Below, in pieces: positions 1 through 8,475 of a DNA stretch of 64,000 bases (position 1 is the stretch's first letter; each line of letters starts with the position of its first letter). The DNA is from Chitinophagaceae bacterium (GTDB taxonomy: Bacteria; Bacteroidota; Bacteroidia; Chitinophagales; Chitinophagaceae): contig JAHBTK010000002.1 of assembly GCA_019638625.1 (NCBI GenBank), positions 868,001 to 932,000 on the forward strand, given 5' to 3'. The notes under the pieces are model-generated. The model made no database searches. It saw only the letters and a list, made by a program, of their open reading frames with translations, and was not told the DNA's origin. A program made the translations under genes and the position numbers.

Positions 1-53
1 ATAAGGGTGATTTATAATAAGCTGTTATCAAAATTATTAATATAAAAGTTTAT

Positions 54-61
54 TATCTTTG
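54..61 (+). promoter_or_regulatory. -7 promoter element of the IS transposase
   Basis: TATCTTTG at 54-61 fits the Bacteroidota -7 consensus TAnnTTTG and sits 17 bases before the ATG at 79, within or beside the left inverted end. I see no clear TTTG -33 element at the usual 19-21 base spacing, so only half of the promoter is supported. Confidence 0.35.
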
Positions 62-78
62 TTTTCAAAGTAAATGTC

Positions 79-1133
79 ATGCGTAATTTGAAATTAGTTA
101 ATCATTTGAGTGATGTTGAATTAAAGGAGAAGCTATCTGTTTCATCCGGCAAGCCAGAGTTTAGCAGGTGGCAAATCCTCTACCTGATCCAGGTAGCTAA
201 GATACAATCGGCTGATACGATTGCACCTTTGGTTAATTTGTCCAAACCAAGCATCTATAAGATAGTTGAGGGTTACAATAAGTCAGGCGTTCAGGGTATA
301 AGATATAGTCCCCGAGGTGGTCGACATCGTTTTTTATTAAGCACCGCTCAAGAGGCTGAGGTGCTACAAGCCATTGAGCAAAAAGCGGCGAAAGGATTAA
401 TAAAAACAGCCAATGATATAAGGAGCATGGTAGAGCATAAAGTTGGCAGGAAAGTGTCAGATGATTATTTATGGGACTTACTCAAACGTAATGGATGGAA
501 AAAGAAGATGCCTCGTCCCCACCATCCCCAAAGAACACTTGCTGAACAGCAGGAGTTTAAAAAAAACTCCCCAACCGTTTGGCTTCCCTGCGTTGGTCAG
601 CCACTCAAACAGCCACGGTCAAACCGATAGTTGTCTTTTTTGAAGATGAAGGTCGCTTTGGCAGAATAAGCAGGGAAATGTATTGCTGGGTAAAAAAGGA
701 CATGGTGCCTTCTGTTGCCAGGCAAATGGTCCGGGAATATATTTATGCATACAGCGCCATGGCCCCACAGACCGAAGACTGCTTTTCCATGATAGTCCCT
801 CATTGCAATACAGAGGCAATGAACTGCTTTTTATCCCAATTGTCCGCTCAATATGAGAACTACAAGATAGTCCTGCTACTGGACAAAGCGGGTTGGCATA
901 TCAGCAAAAACCTTCGCCTGGCAGATAATATCTTGCTCTTACACCTGCCCCCTTATTCTCCTGAGCTCAACCCGGTAGAACTCCTGTGGAGAGAGATCAG
1001 AAGAAAATACTTCCACAATAAAATCTTTAACTCTCTTGACCAGGTAGAAGATACTCTATCCACTGCACTGGCTGATTATCATCAACATCCAATTGATGTG
1101 CAAAGGCTCGCAAAAGGATTCTTATTTCAGTAA
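79..1133 (+). CDS. IS630-family transposase, made by -1 frameshift
   Basis: DDE transposase for cut-and-paste movement of the element. The first frame (79-630) carries an N-terminal winged helix-turn-helix DNA-binding region (about residues 20-130, with SKPSIYKIVEGYNKSG). The second frame, open to 1133, carries the catalytic DDE part: FFEDEGRFGRIS (first Asp), LLLDKAGWH (second Asp) and LPPYSPELNPVELLWREI (final Glu). Neither half is complete alone. Reading through AAAAAAC at 561-567 with a -1 slip joins EFKKN to LPNRLASL, which is the continuous sequence expected for the family. There is no other damage, so the gene is probably functional through programmed frameshifting, although a simple frameshift mutation cannot be excluded. 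The fusion would be about 350 residues, normal for IS630. Confidence 0.85.
561..567 (+). other. Putative -1 ribosomal frameshift site A AAA AAC
   Basis: In the reading frame of the first transposase ORF the bases read A-AAA-AAC, a classical slippery heptamer, at the 3' end of an A8 run (559-566). After the Asn codon the shifted frame begins at 567 with CTC and runs open to 1133. A weak possible stem follows (CCAAC at 571-575 with GTTGG at 592-596). The protein joint falls exactly where IS630 transposases have a conserved FKKN-x-P segment. Confidence 0.65.
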
Positions 1134-1360
1134 ATTTGATGGCGGTTAATTATTATTTCAACGTTGAAAACAGGAAGCCTATCATTTTCACTTTGAAACG
1201 ACAATAAAAAGAGAAACATGGCGGGCCTACTGCTTAGAATTTGTAAAGTTGAAATCGACATACCATAATTAACAATTTTGATCGCTCTGCTTATTTTGAA
1301 AGCCTTTAAATACTGAAAATGGGTGTACAGAAGAAAACGGATTTATCCATTTGATTTTCA

Positions 1361-4159
1361 CTAATATTTTAGGTACATGATGTACAGCAGTATCGCCTGT
1401 ATATCAGCATCGGATAGTACGCCCACATAGGAAGGCATCTCCGCCTCATAACCCTTAACCACATGTTTGCTGGGATCGAGAATTGATTCCCGGAGATACC
1501 CTTCGTCCGCTTTAATGAACGAACCATCATTCATCTCCTGCAACGTGCCATATACCCCTTTAAATGGCGGGCCATACTTTCCTGCCGTCTCTGTGCCAGG
1601 CGAATGACATCCTATGCAGCCCACACTTTTGAAGAGCTTAGCCCCCCGTTCACGCGTAATCGGTTCCTCAGTCTTTATGAGTGCGACCATATCGGCTTCA
1701 CTGATCTTTAGCCGCCCGAAATCGACCCCGGTAAACTCTGCTGATATACCACGAAGGTCGGGCACATGGTTCACGCTGAACCAGATGCCATCGCTCAGTT
1801 CCCTGCCGTTCTCCTCGTTCAACCGATATATCAGCTCCATTTGGTCCACCTCCTTCATATCCGGTATCAGCAGCAAGATCTGTCTCCTATCGGCAGAAGG
1901 GTAGGCCCCAAGTACTGGGAGCATCTCCTCCCCAGGTTCTCCATCCAACCGGAAATGCCCCGAACCATATTGCTCCGTATTCTGATAATTCCACCGTTTG
2001 ACGTGGTAGTGCGAAATATCCTTTAAACTGGCTGTATCTAGTACCGAGTCAAAAGACAGCACAATTCCCTGTTTACCTATTGTGATACCGTTTGGCATAT
2101 AACTCGGCTTGCCTGTGTACCGCAACCGCTGGACGGCACTGACACCTTCGGAGCTGCTACCCAACAGGTTGAAGCCGGTCATGTACAGATACCCGTCCAC
2201 CGGGCCGAGTACGCCTTTGAGGATCGGAGTGGAGAGCATGGTGGGGATGGGTGCCACCCCTCCTTGCCACCCCTGCGAGGTGGAATCAAACATTACCCGG
2301 AACAAGCCCGGTTTGCCGAAAGAGAAATGTATCAGAGAGCCATTAAGCGGCCCCATCTTCCCGCTGATCATCCAGATTTGGCTTCCTGCCGAACGATCAA
2401 TACGGTGTGGGATCCATGTCAACGGTTTTTTAGCAATAGGGGTATCATCGCGGTGGGCAGTGGCTGGCACCCCCATGAAATCACCTTGCTCCACAACATA
2501 AACAGGTGTGGATGAAACATAGTTCCCCTGTTGATCAGTCGCCGTTATGCCGCCCGTGAGAGAGTTTATCCCGAGAAAGGGCATACGGAAACCAGTGGCG
2601 ACTATTTCAGTACGCTTGCCGTCAAGGGAAATTCGCATGATTGTACCCGAATGGTTGGATCCCGCCCGGAAGCCGGTCATTATTGGCTTGGTTACGCCTG
2701 GTCTTGCATTTACAGCGCCACCCAACGCGATGATGAAGCTGCTGTCTTTTTCTGAGAACACCATATCGGCGGCCCAGGCATAAGACTCCGGAGGCTCCTG
2801 CATCAGGTCACAGAAGTTCTCGTAGTAATCTGCCTCTCCGTCTCCATTCAGATCGTGCAGCCGAACGATACCCTCTTTTCCAAAAACGTAGATATTTCCA
2901 TCATGTACCTCAACACTCATCGGCTCGTAAAGCCCAGAAGCGAAACGTTTCCACGACATCTTTCCCAGGTTCTCACCAACGCCTTTCACCACCCAGACGT
3001 CACCCTCGAATGTAGATACCACAGCCGTGGTGTTGTCCAAGAAGGCCATATCGATAACCCGCACGTTCCGTTTCCATGGGTTGGGAACCGGCAGGGTGAG
3101 GATGTCGGCGACAAACGCTGCGGTATCGGGTACTATCTCACCCCTCGTGTACACCTCCCCCGGCCAATGCCTATCCCCACCTTTTCTGAAGACTGGAATC
3201 CGGATGGCAACCGATTTCACTGCAGCCTTGAACCTTGGCATCTGTTCCGCAGGGCCACGCCATAGGGTAACCGTAAATTTCCGGTGGTCTGCAGACGGAG
3301 GTATAGCAACGGCAAGGTAGCGGCCATTGACCAAACGCACGGAAGCATCACCCGCGCACCCCTCTTGTATCCCCACAGCCATGACTGAATCTTTACCCTC
3401 ACCGAAATGGATGTAACCAACCGTACCTTCAGTAGAGCCACCGCTCCCGCCCACCACCTCCGCAGCGTTCATGAACAGTGTATCGGATGATTCTCCGATT
3501 TCCAATACCCGCGTGAAGATGACCTGGTCGTCTTGCCGTATCACGCCCGGAAGCTCCACGATGTCTGTACCCGCTACGCTGTAGGAGAGGACCGCCTGGT
3601 TACCATGGACGTAAACCCCATCCCAACGGCCGTATTCCGTCGGTAACGGCCCCCAATGGGAACCTTCCATCTCCTGTGATGCAGGGCGAACCTCCTGTTG
3701 GATGAGCCTTCGCGAAGACCACCCGGGGTAGATTCCGCTACCGAAAGCCGGGTCGCCTGCAATCTTGGGAATGTGAGATAGTTTGTTGAAAAAATCATGA
3801 TACGATACCTCTGGCAGCATGCTCTTTGTGAGCCGCCCGCCCGTCCAAGCTACAGACCACCGTAGCAGATCCCGGTCAAAACACATGAATGCACTGTCAT
3901 CCAGATTGACGATAAGCCCCCTGGATACCACGTTATCGTTCGGAAAATGAGGCTCCAGGTCGCGAGCATCCAGGTAGGTACTTATGAACGGGAAATCGGG
4001 TTCAACGAATGAGTTGAACTCTTGATTGTAAAAATCGTTTTTTGTTATCGTGGACGTACGCTGCTTACATCCAACCATAAGTGAAACCACGAATATAACA
4101 GCATATGCAAATGCGCTTCTATCAGATTTATTGTCATGCATTTTAATTTTTTTCAACAT
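1361..4159 (-). CDS. Lipoprotein with beta-propeller and C-terminal cytochrome c domain
   Basis: A predicted lipoprotein of 932 residues: basic start, hydrophobic stretch 17-30 and lipobox LMVGC with Cys31, so probably anchored in the outer membrane or facing the periplasm. Residues about 40-300 resemble the N-terminal region called DUF6797 in related proteins. Residues about 350-690 look like an NHL/PQQ-dehydrogenase-type beta-propeller with a calcium-loop-like DLNGDGEADYY. The C-terminus is a mono-haem cytochrome c domain with CIGCH at 848-852 and a likely axial Met908 in YEAEMPSY. Family knowledge suggests an electron-transferring dehydrogenase or accessory protein; the substrate is unknown. 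It is the last gene of the locus and is collinear with the product of 8476-11283, but by eye the DNA is clearly richer in GC than that paralogue. The start may be Met7. Confidence 0.8.
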   Translation of the reverse strand: MLKKIKMHDNKSDRSAFAYAVIFVVSLMVGCKQRTSTITKNDFYNQEFNSFVEPDFPFISTYLDARDLEPHFPNDNVVSRGLIVNLDDSAFMCFDRDLLRWSVAWTGGRLTKSMLPEVSYHDFFNKLSHIPKIAGDPAFGSGIYPGWSSRRLIQQEVRPASQEMEGSHWGPLPTEYGRWDGVYVHGNQAVLSYSVAGTDIVELPGVIRQDDQVIFTRVLEIGESSDTLFMNAAEVVGGSGGSTEGTVGYIHFGEGKDSVMAVGIQEGCAGDASVRLVNGRYLAVAIPPSADHRKFTVTLWRGPAEQMPRFKAAVKSVAIRIPVFRKGGDRHWPGEVYTRGEIVPDTAAFVADILTLPVPNPWKRNVRVIDMAFLDNTTAVVSTFEGDVWVVKGVGENLGKMSWKRFASGLYEPMSVEVHDGNIYVFGKEGIVRLHDLNGDGEADYYENFCDLMQEPPESYAWAADMVFSEKDSSFIIALGGAVNARPGVTKPIMTGFRAGSNHSGTIMRISLDGKRTEIVATGFRMPFLGINSLTGGITATDQQGNYVSSTPVYVVEQGDFMGVPATAHRDDTPIAKKPLTWIPHRIDRSAGSQIWMISGKMGPLNGSLIHFSFGKPGLFRVMFDSTSQGWQGGVAPIPTMLSTPILKGVLGPVDGYLYMTGFNLLGSSSEGVSAVQRLRYTGKPSYMPNGITIGKQGIVLSFDSVLDTASLKDISHYHVKRWNYQNTEQYGSGHFRLDGEPGEEMLPVLGAYPSADRRQILLLIPDMKEVDQMELIYRLNEENGRELSDGIWFSVNHVPDLRGISAEFTGVDFGRLKISEADMVALIKTEEPITRERGAKLFKSVGCIGCHSPGTETAGKYGPPFKGVYGTLQEMNDGSFIKADEGYLRESILDPSKHVVKGYEAEMPSYVGVLSDADIQAILLYIMYLKY

Positions 4160-4282
4160 TTCGGAAGTTCCCGCAATGCAGAAGCATCATGCAGAGTAAT
4201 ATGTACATGCACAAGCTTACCATATCCGTACAGTGGGAATTACTGTATTTTTCATGGAAATGGGAAAAGGTTTAATCAAAGT

Positions 4283-5401
4283 TCAAATCCTTAAATACTG
4301 TTTTAAACTGGCGAAACGACTTTCTATTTCGTCAATCTGCAGCTGTGAAAGTTCTTGGTTCTCAAGGATCATCCTGTCGGGGATGATCTGTTTACCGTTT
4401 TTCTTTTCATATACACGAGATAGACGGTTCTTAAAGACACCCCGCTTCTGCAGAATATAAAGGTGAGGTCCTCTTAAATCCTGACCCGGTACAAATTCTT
4501 TCATGTTTAGCATCAAAAGGAGCTTCGAAAAGAGATTATCTAACGTTCCATTAGCGTTTCCGTTTTCCATCTGCTCCCATATCATTGCCAACAAGTCTGC
4601 ATAGGCGGGGCGCTCCGTAATGAGTCCCTCGGTTCCGATCTGACGGCTTTGATAAAGCCATTGCCAACCGCCCCAGGCACTGAAAACTGTGTGTATAACA
4701 GGTTTTGCAGCTACTTGTAAAGCCATTCTTTCGTTAACGTTACCAAATTCTTCTTTTATGTAGCCGAACACGTTGGGATTATGTCTCGCCAGTTCTACCA
4801 ACAAATCAACGGAAGGACCGGGTCCTTTATAGGTGGTTCCACCAGATGTCTGTATAATAACTGGGCGGTTCACATGCTTTTCGAGTTCCAGGTAGTAATT
4901 TTTCAAATCGGCCTGCGTTTTCCCGTCATCCGGCGGCCGTGAGATTATGGCAATGTGAGCATCGTATTTTGCAGCCAGGTTTTCGATGTGTTTTGCCGTA
5001 ACCACCATCTCCTCGGTATTTTTACCCTGGCAACCGAAGGCAACGGTCGACTTTGCTCCGGTCATTTTTTTCGCAATGGCTTCCATACCGTTGAGTTTTT
5101 CCTCAAGCGTAAGCAAATCGCAGCTGTCTCCCGACTGAGGCCAGATCATACCGGGGCTTCCGCAACGGCTGACGAACTCCGCTTCCTTGGCGAGCACCTC
5201 ATAATCTACCGCGCCGGACTCCAGATAAGGGGTTGATAGTATTGGAAACGGCCCTCGTATCCGCAGATCTCCGTACGTTTTTTTCAAAGGCGATATCTGT
5301 TCTTTTCTCCCTAAATGGTTGCCAAATACAGTTCCCACGCCGTTTACACCTATAACAGCTATACTGGTAAGAGCAGTTTTAAAAAAAGGTCTTCGTTTCA
5401 T
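4283..5401 (-). CDS. Dihydrodipicolinate synthase/N-acetylneuraminate lyase-family protein
   Basis: A class I aldolase-type (beta/alpha)8 protein of 372 residues, about 60-70 longer than typical DapA because of an N-terminal export signal. KRRPFFKTALTSIAV looks like a twin-arginine signal, so folding before export to the periplasm is possible. The Schiff-base lysine is probably Lys216 in VFGYIKEEFG. The usual Tyr-Asn strand motif reads Gln-Thr (IIQTSGG), and the GxxGE loop reads GSPGMIWPQSGD, so it is not DapA itself. Members of this family cleave or form 2-keto acids such as 2-keto-3-deoxy sugar acids. Its position beside a 2-hydroxyacid oxidase and an ACS importer suggests a step in degradation of a sugar acid or keto acid. 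The exact reaction is inference. Confidence 0.8.
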   Translation of the reverse strand: MKRRPFFKTALTSIAVIGVNGVGTVFGNHLGRKEQISPLKKTYGDLRIRGPFPILSTPYLESGAVDYEVLAKEAEFVSRCGSPGMIWPQSGDSCDLLTLEEKLNGMEAIAKKMTGAKSTVAFGCQGKNTEEMVVTAKHIENLAAKYDAHIAIISRPPDDGKTQADLKNYYLELEKHVNRPVIIQTSGGTTYKGPGPSVDLLVELARHNPNVFGYIKEEFGNVNERMALQVAAKPVIHTVFSAWGGWQWLYQSRQIGTEGLITERPAYADLLAMIWEQMENGNANGTLDNLFSKLLLMLNMKEFVPGQDLRGPHLYILQKRGVFKNRLSRVYEKKNGKQIIPDRMILENQELSQLQIDEIESRFASLKQYLRI

Positions 5402-5562
5402 GTGTTTAAATTTATTTTTCGATAGTCAAATGAGCTTTTGATAATTTACACAATCATTACTCTGTACGCTTAATAATTGTTAATCATGTCGGGAAGGGTA
5501 TTTAAATATTGAACGTTATTGAGCAAATAAAAATGACTTTTGGATTTAAAAATCTACAATTT

Positions 5563-6975
5563 CTAATCAGGCCATATTTTACCTGGATTTAGAATTCCTT
5601 TTGGATCGAAGATGTTTTTAATACTTTTCATTAGATTTATAGTTTCCGTCGAAAAAACAATAGGAATATATTTTTTTTGGACCAAACCAATTCCATGTTC
5701 CGCGGAAATAGTCCCTCCCATTTCAACCACGAATTGAAAGATTTCCTTAATTCCTTTTGGTACTTCTGCACTCCATTCCAGATCGGTCAACCCTTCCTTC
5801 AAAATATTTACATGAAGATTACCATCACCGGCATGGCCATAACAAATAGTCTTAAAACCATACTTTTCTCCAATTTTTTTAACCATTAATAAAAGCGCTG
5901 GTAAAATGCTCCTAGGAACAACCGTATCCACCTCCTTATAAATACTACCCATTTTTACCGCCTCTCCTATCACTCTCCTAAGTTTCCAAAGTTTATCCTG
6001 TTCTTGTTTTAATTCAGCAACAGCAATATCCTCTTCTGTTAAAGAAGATATTGCTTCCGTAATAACTTCCGCTTCATTATAGAGATCATCTGTGTCATTT
6101 CCATCGACTTCTACCAACAAATGAGCCTCTATTCTTTCAGGTACCTCAATATAAACAGAGGACTCTTTAAGGAATTCACTTGATCTCTTAAGTGCCTCTC
6201 TTTCCATAAATTCAAGAGCAGAAGGAATCACTCCCATTTTTAGAATAACATTAACGGCCTTGGTAGCGTTCTCTTCTGACGTAAAAGGGATGGACATCAA
6301 AAGACGTTTCTTCGGGAAAGGAATGAGCTTCAAAGTAATTTCCGTTATTACAGCTAAAGTACCCTCGCTGCCTACGATCAGATGAGTAATATCATACCCC
6401 GTGGCATCCTTAAGAGTCCGTGTTCCGGTTCGAATAATTTTCCCATCTGAGAGAACAATTTCCAGACCCAGAACATAATCTTTTACCGTCCCGTATTTGA
6501 CTGCCCGAGGCCCACCACTATTTTCCGCAACGTTTCCTCCAATAAAACATGAACCCCTACTAGCCGGATCAACCGGATAAAATAACCCCTTCTCTTCTAC
6601 AGCATTCTGCAATTCTTCTGTTATAACTCCGGGTTGTGTAATTACCTGAAAATTTTCTTCGTCAATGTTTATAATTCTATTCATTCTTTTCATATCAAGA
6701 CTGACTCCCCCTTTAAATGGTATTGCCCCCCCACTTAGACCAGTTCCTGCACCACGCGGAGTTACACAAATGTTATTTTCATTGCAGTATGATAATACTT
6801 TTTGGATTTCAGCCGTTTTGTGAGGTAAAAGTATGACTTCAGGAAAAAAGCTTAAATCTTCAGTTTCGTCATGACTGTTTTCCTTCAACATCTCAGGGTC
6901 GGTTACTACAAAATTTCCCCCAAGAATTTTATTAAAAAAATCAAGGTCTTTCTTTTCAATCACTTTAAAAGACAT
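5563..6975 (-). CDS. glcD: FAD-binding 2-hydroxyacid oxidase (GlcD/D-lactate dehydrogenase type)
   Basis: Flavoprotein of 470 residues, the normal length for GlcD-type enzymes. The PCMH-type FAD-binding domain covers about residues 45-225, with TPRGAGTGLSGGA and GGNVAENSGGPRAVKYG as FAD-contacting loops. The C-terminal FAD-oxidase domain (about 225-468) contains CYGHAGDGNLHVN and SAEHGIG, which supply the metal and substrate ligands in this family. It should oxidise a 2-hydroxy acid (glycolate, D-lactate or a sugar-derived acid) to the 2-oxo acid in the cytoplasm. It follows the MFS gene by 67 bases on the same strand and precedes the DapA-type lyase, consistent with import, oxidation and cleavage. 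The gene is AT-rich compared with the genes at 1361-5401. Confidence 0.88.
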   Translation of the reverse strand: MSFKVIEKKDLDFFNKILGGNFVVTDPEMLKENSHDETEDLSFFPEVILLPHKTAEIQKVLSYCNENNICVTPRGAGTGLSGGAIPFKGGVSLDMKRMNRIINIDEENFQVITQPGVITEELQNAVEEKGLFYPVDPASRGSCFIGGNVAENSGGPRAVKYGTVKDYVLGLEIVLSDGKIIRTGTRTLKDATGYDITHLIVGSEGTLAVITEITLKLIPFPKKRLLMSIPFTSEENATKAVNVILKMGVIPSALEFMEREALKRSSEFLKESSVYIEVPERIEAHLLVEVDGNDTDDLYNEAEVITEAISSLTEEDIAVAELKQEQDKLWKLRRVIGEAVKMGSIYKEVDTVVPRSILPALLLMVKKIGEKYGFKTICYGHAGDGNLHVNILKEGLTDLEWSAEVPKGIKEIFQFVVEMGGTISAEHGIGLVQKKYIPIVFSTETINLMKSIKNIFDPKGILNPGKIWPD

Positions 6976-7042
6976 AAGTTTATTTTATTTTAAATATGCA
7001 AAAAACGTGTGTTTAATTCAACATCTTATCGTTACCTAAATC

Positions 7043-8356
7043 TTACATTACTTCTGATTTTTGGGAGCGTACTTCCCGCTTCTTTATCTCTTTCCCATGA
7101 ATTTTAAGAAATAACGAAATAACAAAGGCCACAAACATGAAAAATGCAACAACTACCAGACCAGAAGCCGGTTTTCCTGTCTTCTCAGCAGCAAACCCTA
7201 TCACGCTTGGGCCAATTATGCCTCCTAACGCGCCAACCGAATTGATTGTAGCTATGGCTGTTGCTGCTGCTGCCCCCGAAAACATGGAAATTGGAAAGGT
7301 CCACAACACAGGCATCGCGGCAAGCAAGCCCCCTGTAGCAAGGGATAGACCAAACAATGCGAATGGTAGGCCCGTGGCGACAAAACTTAAAAAAAAACCC
7401 AGGGTGGAAGCAACCAGACAAAGAGATAAATGCTTTTTCCTTTCTCCGCTCTTATCGGAATGTCTGGAAACCAGAATTACAGCAAACGTGGTAAAAACAT
7501 AGGGAATACCGGAAAACAGAGTAGTCACCAGATTATTGTGATTCCCAATAGACTTAACAATTTGAGGTATCCAAAAAACCACAGTATTAAACCCGACATT
7601 AATGCAAAACAAAATAAGGGTAGCCAACCAAACCTGGCTCTCTCTGAAGACTTGGTAAAACTTGACTCGGGCTTTAGGTTTCCCAATAGTTTCTTTTTCT
7701 ATTTCCTTAGTCAACCACTCCTTTTCTTCCTTTAGGAGCCATTTAGTTTGTCCTATGGTAGATCTCAAATATATAATATATAAAACTCCCAGGATAACAG
7801 CCGGAGCCCCAGTAAAAAGAAAAATGTGTTGCCAACCATGAAGACCGAAAAAACCATGCATATTAAAAAGAAGTCCAATCATGGGTATTCCTATCATCAG
7901 GGAAAACGGAGAGGCCACCTGGAATAAAGCTATAGCCTTTGTTCGATGTTGATATGGATAAAAGAAAGATAAATAAAAAATGATTCCTGGATAAAATCCC
8001 GCTTCTGCAATCCCCAGGAGAAAACGCATTCCGTAAAAAGAGGTTTTTCCATTTATAAAAATCATCCCCACAGTCACCAATCCCCAGGAAATCATAATAC
8101 GGGGTAACCACCACCGGGCGCCCACTCTTTCAAGAATAATATTGCTGGGTACCTGAAATACGAAATAACCTATGACAAAAAGACTCGCTCCATATCCATA
8201 TACCATTGGGCTCAATCCTAATTCATCATTCATTGTCAAGGATGCAACGCTAATATTCGCGCGATCTAAAATAGAAATGAAATAACCAAGCATTAGAAGC
8301 CAAAGGATCCTTTTATTAAGCTTTCTGATTACCTTGTATTCAAAATTTAATTCCAC
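7043..8356 (-). CDS. MFS transporter, anion:cation symporter (ACS) family
   Basis: Inner-membrane permease of 437 residues with about twelve hydrophobic segments and a cytoplasmic middle loop (about residues 200-235). The N-terminal pattern LGYFISILDRANISVA, followed by YGASLFVIGYFVFQVPSN and GIAEAGFYPGIIFYLSFF, is characteristic of the ACS family, whose members carry organic anions such as hexuronates, galactonate, tartrate or phthalate with protons. The substrate cannot be read from sequence. It lies between the cytochrome c lipoprotein gene and the FAD oxidase gene and is the likely cytoplasmic-membrane importer of the locus. The last residues (about 425-437) are polar and variable. Confidence 0.85.
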   Translation of the reverse strand: MELNFEYKVIRKLNKRILWLLMLGYFISILDRANISVASLTMNDELGLSPMVYGYGASLFVIGYFVFQVPSNIILERVGARWWLPRIMISWGLVTVGMIFINGKTSFYGMRFLLGIAEAGFYPGIIFYLSFFYPYQHRTKAIALFQVASPFSLMIGIPMIGLLFNMHGFFGLHGWQHIFLFTGAPAVILGVLYIIYLRSTIGQTKWLLKEEKEWLTKEIEKETIGKPKARVKFYQVFRESQVWLATLILFCINVGFNTVVFWIPQIVKSIGNHNNLVTTLFSGIPYVFTTFAVILVSRHSDKSGERKKHLSLCLVASTLGFFLSFVATGLPFALFGLSLATGGLLAAMPVLWTFPISMFSGAAAATAIATINSVGALGGIIGPSVIGFAAEKTGKPASGLVVVAFFMFVAFVISLFLKIHGKEIKKREVRSQKSEVM

Positions 8357-8377
8357 TATTTAAGGTATATTTAAACT

Positions 8378-8406
8378 AAAAAAAGTGCTTTTTATAAAGT
8401 CACTTT
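8378..8406 (-). terminator. Possible weak terminator between the cytochrome lipoprotein and MFS genes
   Basis: On the minus strand AAAGTG (8406-8401) can pair with CACTTT (8387-8382) and is followed by further T residues, seven in all. The stem has only 6 base pairs. It could partly separate the upstream SusCD-lipoprotein transcript from the MFS-oxidase-lyase genes. Confidence 0.3.
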
Positions 8407-8475
8407 GGATTCTTCAATTTGAACCTAAAGAGCCTGAGTCAACTACTATAGATCGATTTATGACTATCTCCTTCA

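Larger units (their letters stand above)
48..1210 (+). mobile_element. IS630-family insertion sequence
   Basis: The element is defined by its two-frame IS630-type transposase (79-1133). Just outside the gene are imperfect inverted ends: GTTTTCAAAGTAAATG at 61-76 and, read on the minus strand from 1199 to 1183, GTTTCAAAGTGAAAATG. Similarity continues outward as TTTATTAT at 50-57 against TTTTATTG (minus strand, 1209-1202). The exact ends and the expected TA target duplication could not be fixed by eye, so the boundaries are approximate. The IS lies downstream of, and convergent with, the long minus-strand locus that follows. Confidence 0.6.
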
